Shown here: one piece after another, positions 26,590 to 39,771 of the stretch
Position numbering within the stretch: position 1 is the stretch's first letter
Layout of the letters: each line of letters begins with the position of its first letter
From: Megalonaias nervosa
Lineage: Eukaryota; Mollusca; Bivalvia; Unionida; Unionidae
Direction: 5' to 3'
NCBI GenBank assembly: GCA_016617855.1
Contig: JAECUM010012931.1
Location: 1-64,000 of the forward strand
Length of the DNA: 64,000 nucleotides
Notes under the pieces: generated by a model
Database searches by the model: none
Told to the model about the DNA's origin: nothing
What the model saw: the letters and a program-made list of their open reading frames with translations, nothing else
Translations under genes and position numbers: made by a program

Positions 26590-29500
26590 TAAAATAATAT
26601 ATACCTTAATATGGAAATACAGATTTCAGTAACATTCATTAATACAAATATAATTCCAATGTTATGTATGTTTATTTTGTATTGTCTGTTGCGTTTTCTT
26701 CATGATTATACGTTATGAATATCTGAATTTTGTTATTGACCTTAGTCAAAAATCAAATTAATGGTATACCTGACAAATGACATTTATTTTGTAAGCAGCA
26801 CTATATATAGCTAATATTTCCCTATCATTGAAGAGGAAATATTCAAATCATTATTAATGGATTTATTTATTTAAATTCACTGGAATCACAAAGTGTTCAT
26901 TAATACTTCATGGACTAAATCATTTTTTTGGAATTATAGTGAATTCAGTCAAAGACATTTTGGATTATATTATTGCGATACAGCAAAAGGCTATTAACAT
27001 ATCGTCATATTCCAGGCCATTGGTACATAGCACATTCGAAACTACAACCACATTAGCACCTTCAATATTGGAATTTGATTGGAACACCACTGGAAATCAA
27101 TTGGATCTCTGTACATTTGGACTTGTGATAGAACATTTAAGACTATTTGGGATTTAATTAAAAAAACTATGTTCTTTTTAAAATTTTCATTTTGTATTCT
27201 AATGAGATAACAAATCTGTTGAATGTAACAAACCTTATTGGTTTGCGCTCTTTTCTATTACTTAATTTAAGACCATAGAATCGTATCACCTTAATAGGAA
27301 TATATAGTAGTTTCAAACGTGATATGGCCCCTGTGGCGATTAAAGTGCTATTAAATTTAATATTCTGCATATGAAAATTGCAAATAATTATATTTACAAA
27401 AGGTGCTTATTGGACATAAAGCATGATTATTTCCAAAGATCCATCGTATTTCCCAGTCAATTTGATAAAACCAAAGCTCCTTTTAAAGTGCCAATGCCGC
27501 AGTTTTTCATAAATTTCACCATTCTTGCAATCTAACTAAAGTTTGGAAGAAGGAAATGATTTGTTAAAACAAATCTAACTCACATTAACCGTTCTTTGAA
27601 ATAATCAAGATGTTATGTTAAACGACATTCAATTATGCCGATAAAATAAGAGTTGTCACCTCTTAATTCAGGCGCCAAAGTCGCTCGTAATACCGTTCAT
27701 TGTCAGGAGTGCTCCAAAAGTAGTTATGTGATATATTCGACAAATTCCGTTAGTGACTAATCTAATAAAAACAACATTTGCACGTGGCGCGTGAGAGCTA
27801 GGCCCGCATTTTAAAGCGGATCTAAGAAGAATAATCGTGCATCAGAAAAAAATAAGACTCATGTTAATATTGGTGATCAGCTAGGACGCTGGAATACTTT
27901 GAAGGGCGAAATTGGGATGAAGACAAACCCAGATGTTCGGAATTATCATAAAATGATAATCATACGACACGGACTTGTCAAAAGTAATGCATACCAATTA
28001 TGAAAGAAAGATACTCTTAAATGCTAGGCCGAGTAATGATCACATCTAATGCAAGACGGACATCGCATATCACATGAGGATCACCTATCGTATTCTACGT
28101 ATCATGGTGTTGGTTTCTTAGGTCTACAACGGTGACGTCATCAAATCTTGTGCTCCAGCTTTCGACTAAAATCGATTGACCCATGGATGTCACCGATCAA
28201 AGTCGGATTAATTCGTACGCATAGGAAAACTGTACGGGTTTCAGTTTGGGGAGAAATTACATGGCTCATAATTTGAAAAACGTCAAAATCCAGCATTATT
28301 CAGATGATTTGGCATTTATGACTTTTTCCACATAACGGCCGTATTGGCGCCTTAATGCATCGTCACAAATTTAGATCTTAAGTTATGTAACAGAATGAAA
28401 GTGAAACCAACATTTTAAGTATAGGCAACTAGCAATTTATTTCTCTACAACACAAAGTGAAAGTTCGAGAGACGCTTTCAGTTTTGTGAATTAAGTTTCA
28501 AATAATTGTACATGTACTGTCACAAGTCCAATAATATGTAATGTTCGGATGAATGTAGATAGTTTAGAATGTCTTGTATAACACAATACAATCTAGAAAT
28601 AGATTTGAATGCGTCCACAATTATCCAATGATATGTGTTTGAATCCAACAAGTGAATAATCACTTTATTAATTTCAATGAATATTTTGCAGAAATAATTA
28701 CAAACTATATTTGACAGACTGATCTATAACGGAGAGTGAATTATTTATCAAATCCCTATTTTTGCACATTTTCACTTGGTCTAGTTGTTAACCTTTCCAA
28801 TGGAAACGTCCAGTCTAATTAAAAAGAATACTGGGCCTCGAATGTTCAGAACTCAGATGTTATGAAAACGTTCTATTTACATTATGTAAAGTACAACTTA
28901 CAATCATGGACTAAAGTTAAGCACACAATTAAATATACATAAAACTTGCATACTTTTTCCTGTCCGTTCTGCTTTTTTGCATATGTTCCAGTCAAATAAC
29001 TCATATTTTAAGTAATTTTAATTTAAAGTTGTACTCCACATTATTTGTTCATGGCTAGATTTCTTCAACTTTTATCTCCTTGTCTCTACAAAATATATAT
29101 TCGTTAATGGAATTTGTGTTTTAGAATTTAAATGTAAAAATGTATACAGAGAACATAAAAGCAACTTCGGTCAACTGTCATGGTTTGGGGAAGAAATGAA
29201 AATGGAAGGATATTTTAAAATTCTTTTAAAAAGAAAATCTATGTTGCATACTACCTTCAAAATACTCATTTGACACAAAAGGAAGAAATATCATTCTATC
29301 GTATTACGACCATAAATGCCGTTTGTGTCGGAGTCCTTGTTTTCTTTAATAACAGTTTTCAATTTAAAATAAATAAAATAATACGCGATGGAAGTGGTAA
29401 TAGGTTGGTAATTATAACATGAAAACTTTTGGGAATAAACTCCAGCTACCAACATTACATAAAAGTACAGGAGAGTTAGAAAAATAAAATGATATTCGGT

Positions 29501-30480
29501 CAATGTGGAGTAAACGTATGGTTTTACAGTGGTAAAACCTAACTCTTCAGGATGATCATTTAAGTGGTAATACGATATAGAGAATGTAACATAAAATAGT
29601 TTGATTTGAACATTATTCCCAAGGCAGTGGGATGTTACAGGCATTTACCGTTTCCAAAAGACACAGAACTTGTAGTGATTCTGGTTAAAATCCCCCATAA
29701 CTGAGTAAATGGAAAAATCAAACGCCGAGCGGACTGAAAAAAAGGATTAAGGTTTCAGAAAAGAAATGTTATTAATTACATCAAGAAATAAATGTATTCT
29801 GAATATAGATAGCAAAGCAAAATTACTTGGAATTACTGGAAGGGCGTTTCGTATTTCAAAATATCAGTGGGGTCGGATTAGAGTTTCATCTGAATGATCT
29901 TCGTGAGGCGCCATCTACTCCATAGATAAATGACTAATGACGGTCATTTTGTCACAGACACACAATGGAATAAATATCACTTGTAAGGACCAAGGCAGTG
30001 CTTAGAATATTTATCTCTGTTTTAAGTGTTTGAGTAAGTCTAGCAGAAAAAAATTCTTTTTATTAAAGAAATAACAATAACGGCGACTAAATATATTTAG
30101 TCTACAATTTGTTAGACGTCATCTACTTTGGAGATAAAATGTACTATTTATTATGGATCTTGATGTGCTGAATTCAAATATGACAATTAAAAAAAAAGTT
30201 GCTTGGCTACTGTTTCCAAGATATTTAATCTTTAGATTTTACGTCTATGTATATGATTTAGATAGTTTGAATTATAAATTGTAAACCTAGATCTTTGCAC
30301 GTGTTTATGGCTGCTTTACATGATAATATTTCACCTGTCCTGTTTAAGTAACACTTTAAAAAATAGCAAAAGGGTTATATAAATAAAATTTATTATGAAA
30401 AAAAAGGCAAAAATCTATTATGGATTTATAAGTACATAGTTTAGTCCTTATTCAGTGTCTACTCGGCGCTTCTTGGCTTG
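26590..30480. other. Non-coding stretch with a possible ancient LTR relic
   Basis: No convincing gene in 3.9 kb. Around 27180-27295 the order of short phrases (taacaaatctgttgaatgtaac, gcgctcttttctattactta, agaatcgtatca) resembles the 3' end of the LTR family seen at 43.9, 50.4 and 57.7 kb, so a strongly decayed LTR (about 26880-27295, +) is possible. A short frame near 27860-27950 (GRWNTLKGEIGMKT) looks protein-like but I cannot place it. The 117-residue frame 29291-29644 (-) has no recognisable domain. Confidence 0.4.
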
Positions 30481-30493
30481 TCTCTTGTATTAA

Positions 30494-31960
30494 TTAAATG
30501 GAGCATCTCTTGTCACTGTCCAACAATAGTCTGCAATCACTGATGGGCTCCATTTGCTCGGAGAGCGTTTCTCCATTGTTGCAATGTCCTGGTGAAATCG
30601 CTATCCGTGCTCGTCGCTGACTGCTTCGCAGTTCCGTAGGAAAAAAATCTAGATGAGAGTGCAAAATATGCATCTTTAGTGATCTGTTGCAACCAAAGCT
30701 TTTGTATGCCTTGAGGAAGTTTTCCATCAACTCCCTGTAGTTGTCTGTCTTGTTATTTAGAGAAAATTTGTTGCCGCCAACTGGAAGGCTTTCCATGCCG
30801 TCTTTTCCTTGCCACACAGTGCACGGTCAAATGCACCCTCTCGAAGAAGTTGACGAATCTGAGGACCAACAAAGTCACCTTCCTTTATCTCAGCTTGACT
30901 TAGCCTTGGAAATTTTCCATGGAGGTACTTGAAAGCTGCTTGTGTTTTGTCCATTGCCTTGACAAAGTTCTTCATCAGACCCAGTTTGATGTGCAAGGGT
31001 AGTAACAAAATCTTCCTTGATTCAACGAGTGGTGGATGCTGAACACTTTTCCTCCCAGGCAGCAATGGCTGTCGGAGTGGCCAATCTCTCTTGATGTAGT
31101 GGGAATCTCTCGCACGACTAGCCCATTCGCAGAGAAAACAGCAGAACTTTGCGTATCCAGGAGAACAACTGAAATTGATGGCAAAACATTGCCATTATGC
31201 AGCAAAACAGAAGACTCGTCTTTGATGAATCAATGAACAGTCTCCACTCATCTGGATTATGAACGATGTTGAGGGCTGTCATCACACCATCGATGTTGTT
31301 GCAGGCTACAAGATCACCTTCCATGAAGAACATGGGGACAAGGTCCTTTGACGGTCATGGAACATGGAAACCCTAACATCACCTGCCAGAAGATTCCACT
31401 GCTGTAGTCTGGAGACCAACAACTCCGCCTTACTCTTGAACAGTTCAAATTCCCGGACAAGGTCAATCACTTCACCTTGTGATAGGGGGTATGGTTCAGA
31501 GGAGAAAGCTGGGAGAAAATATGGGTCATGTGACATTGATCGTTCAGGACTAGAAGTTTCATCCTCTTCCTCTTCCTCGTCTGACTCAAGTGAGAATGAT
31601 TCTAGTGCATCAGGAACCGGAAGTCCTTCTCTGTGGGGTAATGGGCGTATAGCTCATGGAATGTTGGATAATGCACAGTCCACGTTTTCTTTTTTGACAC
31701 ACTTTTCCCAACTGGAGGCACCATGAAGTAGTAACAATTGCTGACATAATCTGTTGGCTCACTCCAAATCATTGGCACTGCAAAAGGCACAGATTTCCTT
31801 TTCCAGTTCAACCACCGGCTAAGATGTGTTGCACAAGTGTTGCAACATGTGTCTGGGGCCCATATCTTGTCCTGATCTCCAATTTTGCAGCCAAAATAAA
31901 GGTGATAGGCTTTTTTAACCATAGTGGTTATACTGCGCTTTTGTGATGCAAAAGTCACTT
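30494..31960 (-). pseudogene. Decayed member of an orphan protein family found repeatedly in invertebrate genomes
   Basis: Read on the minus strand from 31960, consecutive protein-like blocks appear in shifting frames: a Cys-containing start (CCNTCATHLSRW), LVREFELFKSKAELLVSRLQ, NPDEWRLFIDSSKTSL, LLHNGNVLPSISV, PLHIKLGLMKNFVKAMDKTQ, KEGDFVGPQIRQLL, MENFLKAYKSFGCNRSLKMH and ILHSHLDFFP. I know this series from many uncharacterised, often multicopy invertebrate proteins. No function is established that I can cite. At least three frameshifts make it a pseudogene. A second, shorter copy lies at 36540-36760. Confidence 0.7.
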
Positions 31961-33130
31961 AACCACAAACAAAGCAGATTATTATATGCGTTAGTCACAC
32001 AAGTACAAGGCATCTCTGGTCACTTTGGCTAAACAGAAATATGTCCCTTTGCAAAATCAAACACTGACAAATAAGAGAGAACAACACTGTATGATTTCTA
32101 GAGCTGATATAGGGCAATTTGTTCAGCAGAGTGTTATAAGCTTAGTTATGATTGCATCATCCATGACTTAGAGTAATAATATGATGCAATTCATATCATG
32201 CATGATGCAATACCAGTTTTAGATTGCATCATTCATTGTTTTGACTACAAGCAACTATTATCCAAACCCATAGATTTATTCATCGATCCAGTCAAAGATG
32301 TATTTTAGTCATTTTTGGTTTAAATTGAGATCCCTTCCCTTTATAACTTACTTATCCTCCGCCATTCCAAAGCCAAGGGTCGTATATAGTATAATATCTT
32401 TCAAACTAGATCCAATCAACAATTTTATGCATCATGTTCGATCTCAGTGACCCAGAATTAGTAAAGTTTGACTGCATTTATTTTGGAAGCATTTTGGCTG
32501 TAGACCAGTGATATCAATCACGCAATGTTTTTGTAGATAAAAGTTGATATATTGTTCTATTTTATTAAAAGAGGAGAGGAAGAATGGTTGAATGAATATT
32601 AATTAGCGGACAACGTATGTGCCTAGCAAATAATACTCACGAAGATGCCAAAAATTTATAGAAATAGACAAGTACAATTATTAAAAATATATTTTAAATA
32701 AAAGAGAAGAGCAAATTAAAAACATTACAGGTAAAACTAGCAGGACAAATTTGCCATTGAGTTTATTTACGCACTGCCGAATATATTCTCTTACGTATCC
32801 TGTCTGATTGTGATATAAACACGCCAGTCTAGTAACTGTTATTAATTCCAAAAGTTCGCTTTTCTGTAATGGTTTTAGATTTGCCTCGCCTCTTCACTCC
32901 CTTCTATCCTCTCTACCAACATGCGAGACTCGTTCGGGCTCAAGGATGTGGAGTCGGTTTGATGCGTCTTGTTGAATGTCATAAAAGTGACTAAAGGAGG
33001 TTGGAAGCACGGTTACTAAGTTTTTATCATGCCGGAATCTCAACCGAAAGGAAACGAGTTTGATTCCTACTATCTGAACATCCGGGTTGTTAGTGTTACA
33101 ATGTAAGACTTATGCACTGATATTCATGTC
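31961..33130. other. Non-coding spacer
   Basis: No gene seen. The phrase atgatgcaat(t) recurs a few times around 32160-32230. Confidence 0.5.
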
Positions 33131-33183
33131 GTTTCGGTCGACATCTTACTTCCAAAATAAACAACGTTGCGGGTAATACAGAA

Positions 33184-33671
33184 GTGCAAGCGATGGAAAA
33201 TGTCCATAAACGTGTTGATAATGAAATTGTAAATAGCGCTAAACGCTGTAGCAAGTTAGTTGCATCAGAAAAGCTTGCTGGAATGATACGTATCAATGAA
33301 GACCTCGTTACGATTAAGAAGCATAAGACAAATTTAGTACTTGATAAACCTATCTTTGTTGGCGCGTCTGTGTTAGAATTTTCAAAATGGCTCATGTATG
33401 AATTTCATTACAGATTTGTAAAAGCGCAGTGGCCTGATGCAAAATTGTTGTTCACAGACACCGATTCGCTCGTTTATGCAATACCAACCTAGGATGTGTA
33501 TAAAGACATTTATGATATCAAATTCGATCTTTCTGATGTTCCTCGTGATAATCCATTTCATGACCCTACGAATAAAAATCCTCGGTATGATAAAAAATGA
33601 ATACGGTTTGAAAGTCGTTCGCGAATTTGCTGGTTTGCGCAGTAAAATGTATGCGCTATTACTCTATATTG

Positions 33672-33756
<85 letters not shown>

Positions 33757-33999
33757 AAGCCAAGGGAGTTAAGAAACCTGCTACAGATAAGTCACTTAAA
33801 TTTAGGGATTTTCATGAGGTCTTATTTGGTGAAAAAATAGATCATCATGTGAAAATGACTGCGATACGATCCTATTTATATGAGGTTAAGACTGATAAAA
33901 TGAACAAGTAGGGCTTAACAAATTTCGATGACAAGCGTTATTGTAAAGATGGTATTAACACATTTGCGCTGGGTCATTATCGAACTCGCAAAAACTAAT
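33184..33999 (+). pseudogene. C-terminal fragment of a classical Polinton family-B polymerase
   Basis: Begins inside the motif B region (AMENVHKRVDNEIVNSAKRC) and includes LDKPIFVGASVLEFSKWLMY and an intact motif C, LLFTDTDSLVY (about 33451-33483). An in-frame TAG lies at 33490, a frameshift near 33580, then EFAGLRSKMYA, a (TA)n insertion and another stretch (KKAKGVKKPATDKSLKFRDF ... FDDKRYCKDGINTFALGHY). This is the protein-primed polymerase type of ordinary Polintons and is clearly different from the helicase-fused polymerase at 9.5-13 kb. No other gene of that element survives nearby. Confidence 0.88.
33677..33751. repeat. (TA)n microsatellite inside the polymerase relic
   Basis: About 37 TA units interrupting the polymerase fragment, shortly after its GLRSKMYA motif. 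Confidence 0.95.
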
Positions 34000-34303
34000 T
34001 CCGAGGCCACCTCAGATGGAAAATATATGACATCACGATAGAAGCCTCAGAATCATTGAAACAAACCTCCTCTGTATGGAAAATAAAAAACTGTGCTCAT
34101 TGATAAAGGCCTCAGAATTCCTTTTGAATGGTTTCTGAATGAAACATTAGAAACTTGTAAAAACTAATTCTGAGGCCACCTCAGATGGAAAATATATGAT
34201 ATCACGATAGAAGCCTCAGAATCATTGAAACAAACCTCCTCTGTAGGGAAAAAACTGTGCTCATTGATAAAGGCCTCAGAATTCCTTTTGGATGGTTTCT
34301 GAA
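33990..34303. repeat. Direct duplication of about 165 bp
   Basis: The segment aaaactaattc(c/t)gaggccac...ggatggtttctgaatg occurs at about 33990-34140 and again at about 34157-34303, nearly identical apart from a short deletion. Degraded further partial copies (ttgaatggaaatatgctcat) follow to about 34530. Confidence 0.8.
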
Positions 34304-34539
34304 TGGAAATGTGCTCACTGATAAAGGCTTCAGATTTTTCGGGATGGAAATTTGAATATAAAAAGTAGTTTTTTTTATAGAAGCTGCAGAATTCCGTATT
34401 GAATGGAAATATGCTCATAATGTGGAAGCATTCCTCGATGGAAATCTGAATACAAAAAATAAAGTTTTTTTTTTAAAGAAGCTGCCGAATTCCTTTTGAA
34501 TGGATTCTGGAAGGGAATGTGCTCATAACCTCCTTTCTT

Positions 34540-36530
34540 CCACTACTACATAGTGGGCGGCTACTATGGCATTCAGAAGGGCAAGGGACTTTAGTTACCT
34601 CGGCACTACATAAAATACTTGTGTTAATATCCTGGAAAACACTAAATCAAACAAATCAAATTCTACCCGCATTCGGGAAGACAGTCCCGCAACTGTAACA
34701 AAATAACATTTTTATTAAATTAGTTTTGTCCTCCTCGTAGCTCCAGCTCCTAGAAAAACCTATCACTCAGATATGCTCGCTCTTACACTTCCTCTTTACA
34801 ACTGACTGGTGCAAATGTCATTGACTGATTTAGGCGCCTTCCAGTAGTGATGTGTTATTCCATTCTTTCATAGAGTGACACGTACGACTTTATCTCTTCT
34901 GCGTCGAATGTATAAATCAGGACAATGCATTACATGGATGACATTGCCTTTCACGCTATATTATTTCTACCGAAAATGCAACGAAAATGCTGGAGTATTT
35001 CAATCAGATTAACTGGAAATACTTGACGTATAATTGTATAATTGTAAAGTAGCCCTGTAGGAACTGGTAAGTGGATTCTATGACGAAGTGATGACTGCCG
35101 CTTTTACAACACATCAGGCAAAGTAATTACACACCTTCGAGCAACGTGTCTAATATATAGCAGAAACTCCCTGTTTACAACATGAAAGCAGCTGCATTAG
35201 ACGTATGACATCTTGAGGATCTGTCCTGGAAAGGACTCTGTATCAGACTCGCATATTTCAGTGATGCTCTTCATCCCTGCCGTTTCTTTTATTGAGAGTT
35301 TTCCATAGGAAAAAGGGAAAACAAATTACGCTTTAAACACTTAACGACAATTTATTATAGTCTGTTCCTATCATTTGACAATAACTTTCAAAGTCTTCAA
35401 CCATATCAATTTGTAATTTAAAACTTCACAACATTGCAATATAAAATTTTAATTTCCAGGAACACATAAACTAATATACTGTATATTGTTGAGAAGGTAT
35501 AATTACAAGAAGATGCAGATAAAAGATCTGATGCAAGAACTATATAACTAGACACACATAATTCCATAAATATTTGTAATGAGAAAATTATTTCGCCTGG
35601 AAATTAGGAATACTGTAAATCAGAACAACTGCTATAACGAATCATGAAGAGTCCGGTTTTGTACATTACTTGAATACATCTAGTTTCAAAACATAAACTT
35701 CTTCTAGTTTCATCTACAGTCCCCTGCTTTATATTTTGATTAAGAAAAAAGTCTGTGCATTCAATTTTACATCCAGGCCATTAAAAATCTTGGTCCAGTC
35801 ATTTGCAAGATTCCAAGCCTTGTTCGTTATTCCACAAACAGTAATAGCATTTGAAATGATGATAAAAATCTACTACCTATAAGAAATTCGTTATTTTATT
35901 TCAGATTGAAAATTGTGATTGTGGATTTGTCTATGAATAATTGTTCATAAAAATACCTTTACAGCCCATTGGTAAAATTTATGTGAATATTCCTCAACAG
36001 TGCGACTGACATGTAAATACAGAACGGACTTTTTTAAGTCGCCTACTACTTAGGTGTATAGATTATACGGTTTGGTTCGAGTCGATATTAAAACGAATAG
36101 AAACACCATAACGGTTGAATGGTGCATTTACCTTGCTAACTAGTGTCTAGTGCATGTATCTCAAGGGTTTGTGTCAACAAAAGCCTCTGTAATGTGTTGC
36201 AAGATAGCTTTGATCAGTTTTGGTCACGCCAATCTTTTTACATCTTAGCTAGCCAAGGTTCCGATATTATAACTCTATGTAACACAATTTTTTTTCCTGG
36301 TAGTAAGTGTTATTTCGTAATTGCTTATACCTAAAAAGTATAGAAAATGGCTATTATTCTACACAAACTTTGCTTTTGTGACCAGGACAGTGATATTTTG
36401 AAATTTACCTATTTCCAATGAGGAAACGGGCGAATTTGTGTCTTTTCATTCACATAAAGTCAGAAAAAAAACAACATATGAATGAAAAGTAACATGTATT
36501 TATACTAAAGTAATACAGAAATGACCACAA
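34540..36530. other. Non-coding spacer
   Basis: No gene, RNA or clear repeat recognised in about 2 kb of AT-rich sequence. Confidence 0.5.
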
Positions 36531-36760
36531 AAAATTTAGAAGTGAGTAGTTTATCGAGATTTACGATTATACTGTAAATCACTTTCACGAATCAGCCCCA
36601 AATGTAGTCTCCCATCATGTTCTTGGTAGAGACGTTCAAAGTTCAGTATATCCTGGTGGAAGCGCTCGCCTTGCTCCTCTAGTACGACTTGTACAGTTCA
36701 TCCAATAAGTTCCACTACTTGAGCCTAGACGTCAAAAGCTTGGCATTGGACTTGGTGAGA
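36530..36760 (-). pseudogene. C-terminal fragment of the orphan family seen at 30.5 kb
   Basis: On the minus strand EEQGERFHQDILNFERLYQE is followed, after a frame change, by MMGDYIWGLIRESDLQYNRK and a stop. This matches the end region of the orphan family, of which 30494-31960 is the longer decayed copy. The rest of the gene is missing. Confidence 0.65.
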
Positions 36761-37309
36761 CCAAGATCTGTGATCAGGATCTTTGGAATAGTGTGTATGG
36801 AGTGATGGTTAGTAGATAAGAAGCTAATTGGCTATTTGATAATTATTCATGTGTTAAATTCTTTAAGACCCCAATAAACTTTTGTTTCTTTGAAGAAATA
36901 CAGCTTAGACTACATTTACGCCATGTTAAATTCCAGTATACACCTATAAGTGTTGCATAATAATCAAATGACGGATTCTGAATTGTGGGTGTGGGTGTGT
37001 TTGGATAATAATCATATAATTGGGCGTGATGTATATGTTGCGTGTTAGATTGTATAAACAAATCGGGTACTGCATTGTAAGATGTGTGTTTGGATTGCAA
37101 TCAAAACGTCGGTGATGGACAGTACTAAGAAAAGTGTATGTTGGATAGTATCTAACATGTTAACATTAAATTGCACGCATTAACCTATGCATATAACAAT
37201 CGCAAAGTTAACAATTTACCTGGTCCTATAAACATTTGAACCTATAAGCAATTTTGATCCTATAAACTTGTTTCCTTCATCATTTTAACAGTACCAATCC
37301 CGTTTGAAC

Positions 37310-37580
37310 CCATAAACACTATGGACCCCATAAACACTATGGACCCCATAAACACTATGGACCCTATAAACACTATGGACCCCATAAACACTATGGACCC
37401 CATAAACACTATGGACCCTATAAACACTATGGACCCCATAAACACTATGGACCCCATAAACACTATGGACCCTATAAACACTATGGACCCCATAAACACT
37501 ATGGACCCCATAAACACTATGGACCCTATAAACACTATGGACCCCATAAACACTATGGACCCCATAAACACTATGGACCC
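37310..37580. repeat. 18-bp minisatellite with a 54-bp higher-order unit
   Basis: About 15 copies of atggaccc(c/t)ataaacact. The variable base follows a strict C-C-T pattern, so the true repeat is a 54-bp trimer amplified about five times. Both strands are open across it (MDPINT on plus, MGSIVF on minus) because the unit is 18 bp and lacks stops. Confidence 0.97.
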
Positions 37581-38278
37581 TAAACTACTAGTCTTATATT
37601 AAACCTAGATAAAAATTTAACATGTGATTTCCCCATGCTTACTTATAGTGGCTCAGACTGCTATCAACTGTTACTATGCAGTCTTAATTGAGGTCAGCCG
37701 CTTCTAACACTGTAACATTTATACCAACGCAAAACCCATGGACCCATTTAACACAGAATTTCTCTGACTAAATTCCGTCTCCCTCATCTTAAAACCCATT
37801 TAGCATAGGATTCCTGGTTTGACTGCATGCCGTCTACCGCATACTAACTTATGGGCTAATGATAATTCCACTTGACATCCCCACCCCCACCCCCACCCGC
37901 CTTCTCCAATACGCTAATAAAACCACTCCGGTAATATAAATCACCTTGTCTTCAGCAGGATCATGCGAGAAAGTTCCATTTATTTAAATGCCTTCTGTGT
38001 AGTTCTTCAGACCAATTGATGGATTTTAGATGTTGATTGGATTTATTTTGTCGTAAACCCAGAACTGTGATGGGATGATGCAAGTGAACTTACGATAATT
38101 GATTCACATACGTGTCCAAATTGCCTAAGTGAACTAGGCGTATTTGCAAAATATAAATATCGATTAGCATTTCTCTGTTTGGTATATTTTTTAAATTAGC
38201 AAAACATTCTTATTAAAGTAATAAAAACGATATATCTGTATTTCCATTCCTATAGTTATCAGTCTATTTTGATCAATG

Positions 38279-38294
38279 TATGTATGTATGTATG

Positions 38295-38323
<29 letters not shown>
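38279..38323. repeat. (ATGT)n microsatellite
   Basis: Eleven units of tatg/atgt. Confidence 0.95.
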
Positions 38324-38328
<5 letters not shown>

Positions 38329-38395
38329 AGCCGTTGTACACAACACTGACTATATAACAAATTTTATAGAACAAGCACAGGAGAATAGCATACAC

Positions 38396-38430
<35 letters not shown>

Positions 38431-38450
38431 TAACAATAACAAAATAATAA
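38396..38450. repeat. (AAT)n / (AAC)n microsatellite at the end of a LINE-like 3' region
   Basis: AAT run with a few AAC units. It is followed by sequence (taatctttagaaactcatagc; cgttccacgtagctgggccc) that matches the 3' region of the LINE relic at 53.1-53.4 kb, so 38396-38740 is probably a minus-strand LINE 3' end. Confidence 0.6.
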
Positions 38451-38886
38451 TGTGGACTTAGCACAGAACCTAATCTTTAGAAACTCATAGCGCTTTACAA
38501 TATTAAATGCCACATAAAATCTATACAGCGACAAGATTACAAAAAAAGCACCATGAAATTAAAAAACCAAAACATGTTGAAAATAATAAGGAAAAAAACA
38601 TTATTAAGTTTTAAGTCTGTTAATATAGTCGAGATAGATGAGTTTTAAGAGCACTCTTGAATAAAATTACATTGTCCTTGTGTCTAAGATCTATTGGCAA
38701 TTCGTTCCACGTAGCTGGGCCCTGGTATGCACGATACCGGTGTCAGCATGACTGCGTTTTAACAGTTGTAAGAAAGATAATGCGACTGTCGGAAGATGAG
38801 CGTAAGTTCTTAGATTTACACAAGGATGAGGTCAAATATGTATTAGACTGGAGCCAGTAAACGAAATGTAGCATAGTGAACAAATT

Positions 38887-38887
<1 letters not shown>

Positions 38888-38918
<31 letters not shown>

Positions 38919-39155
38919 ATAGAGTTTAACGCCATTTTTCAGCACAAGATATGCTATGCATGGCGGCCAGTATAACTGGTGGAGGAAGAATCCTGGAAAA
39001 CCTCGGGAAGAACCACCGACCCATGAGAAGCTACTGGCAAGCTTTCTCACATAACCACGTTAGCCAAGCCTAAGACTCGAACCCACGAAGACAGAGGTGA
39101 GATGGTAGTGATCCGTAAAGGTGAGCGCTTTAGACCACTCGGCCACTCGGGCCCC
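38888..39155 (-). mobile_element. tRNA-derived SINE with a conserved-type central domain
   Basis: On the minus strand the head carries box A (GGCCGAGTGGTCTA, 39131-39144) and box B (GGGTTCGAGTC, near 39074-39084). A central domain with GGTTCTTCCCGAGGTTTTCC and CTGGCCGCCATGC follows, then aaaaatggcgttaaac and a (CAA)n tail. The central part resembles the Meta-type domain described in bivalve and other metazoan SINEs. Class III non-autonomous elements of this kind are moved by LINE enzymes. Confidence 0.75.
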
Positions 39156-39187
39156 AACAGATTTTGTTGTTTGATTCTGGATCGAAC

Positions 39188-39361
39188 CGGTACCCATGAG
39201 AAGCTACTGGCAAGCTTTCTCACATACCCACGTTAGCCAAGCCTAAGACTCGAACCCACGCAGACAGAGGTGAAATGGTAGTGATCCGTAAAGGTGAGCG
39301 CTTTAGACCACTCGGCCACTCGGGCCCCAACAGATTTTGTTGTTTGATTCTGGATCGAACC
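39188..39361 (-). repeat. Second SINE head, 173-bp tandem partial duplication
   Basis: Repeats the head and part of the central domain of the neighbouring SINE (39015-39187) at an offset of 173 bp, with few differences. Confidence 0.8.
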
Positions 39362-39744
39362 GGTAGCTAATGAAAGTTACAGAACTGGGTGTAAGTATGC
39401 TCAGTTGTTTGTACTCCAAGGATGATCAATAATTACATAAGGCACCTTGGTGTCCAAAATGGCAGAAGGTGGTCAAACGGAAAAGCATATCTTAACGTGG
39501 TCCCTAGGGTTATCATGCGGGAGACACTTTGGGTTCAAAGGTGTTTATTGGGTCAAAATATGGCATTTCGGGTCAACATTATTTACAGAGAAAAGTATGT
39601 AGAGGGTTAACAGGTTTCATGGTGTGAAAAGGAAATGGTAAAGGGTTTTAAGTCTGAATTGTAAACATAAACAAAAAACAAGTAAACACATAGAATCACA
39701 CGTTTTGACAACAGTGAAATAGTATCTCTTCCAGAGAGATGAGT

Positions 39745-39760
39745 GGGTCTGAAAAGAGCC
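39745..39760 (-). terminator. Histone-mRNA-like 3' stem-loop
   Basis: On the minus strand CCCCAACGGCTCTTTTCAGACC: stem GGCTCT / AGACCC with one mismatch and a TTTC loop. CACTC follows and a purine-rich GGAAGAGA lies about 16 nt downstream, in the place of the histone downstream element bound by U7 snRNA. Confidence 0.6.
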
Positions 39761-39771
39761 GTTGGGGATTG

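Noticed and set aside
28080..28380. Tc1/mariner-like transposase fragment
   Set aside because: A few suggestive residues only; no DDE spacing or terminal repeats could be found.
29291..29644. 117-residue minus-strand frame
   Set aside because: No domain, repeat-like composition, and no neighbouring exon or promoter signal.
37260..37602. Open frames MDPINT(n) and MGSIVF(n)
   Set aside because: Both are produced by an 18-bp minisatellite lacking stops; no start context, no other domain.
39069..39154. tRNA-Leu/Ser gene
   Set aside because: The tRNA-like part is followed by a SINE central domain and tail, and is repeated 173 bp away.
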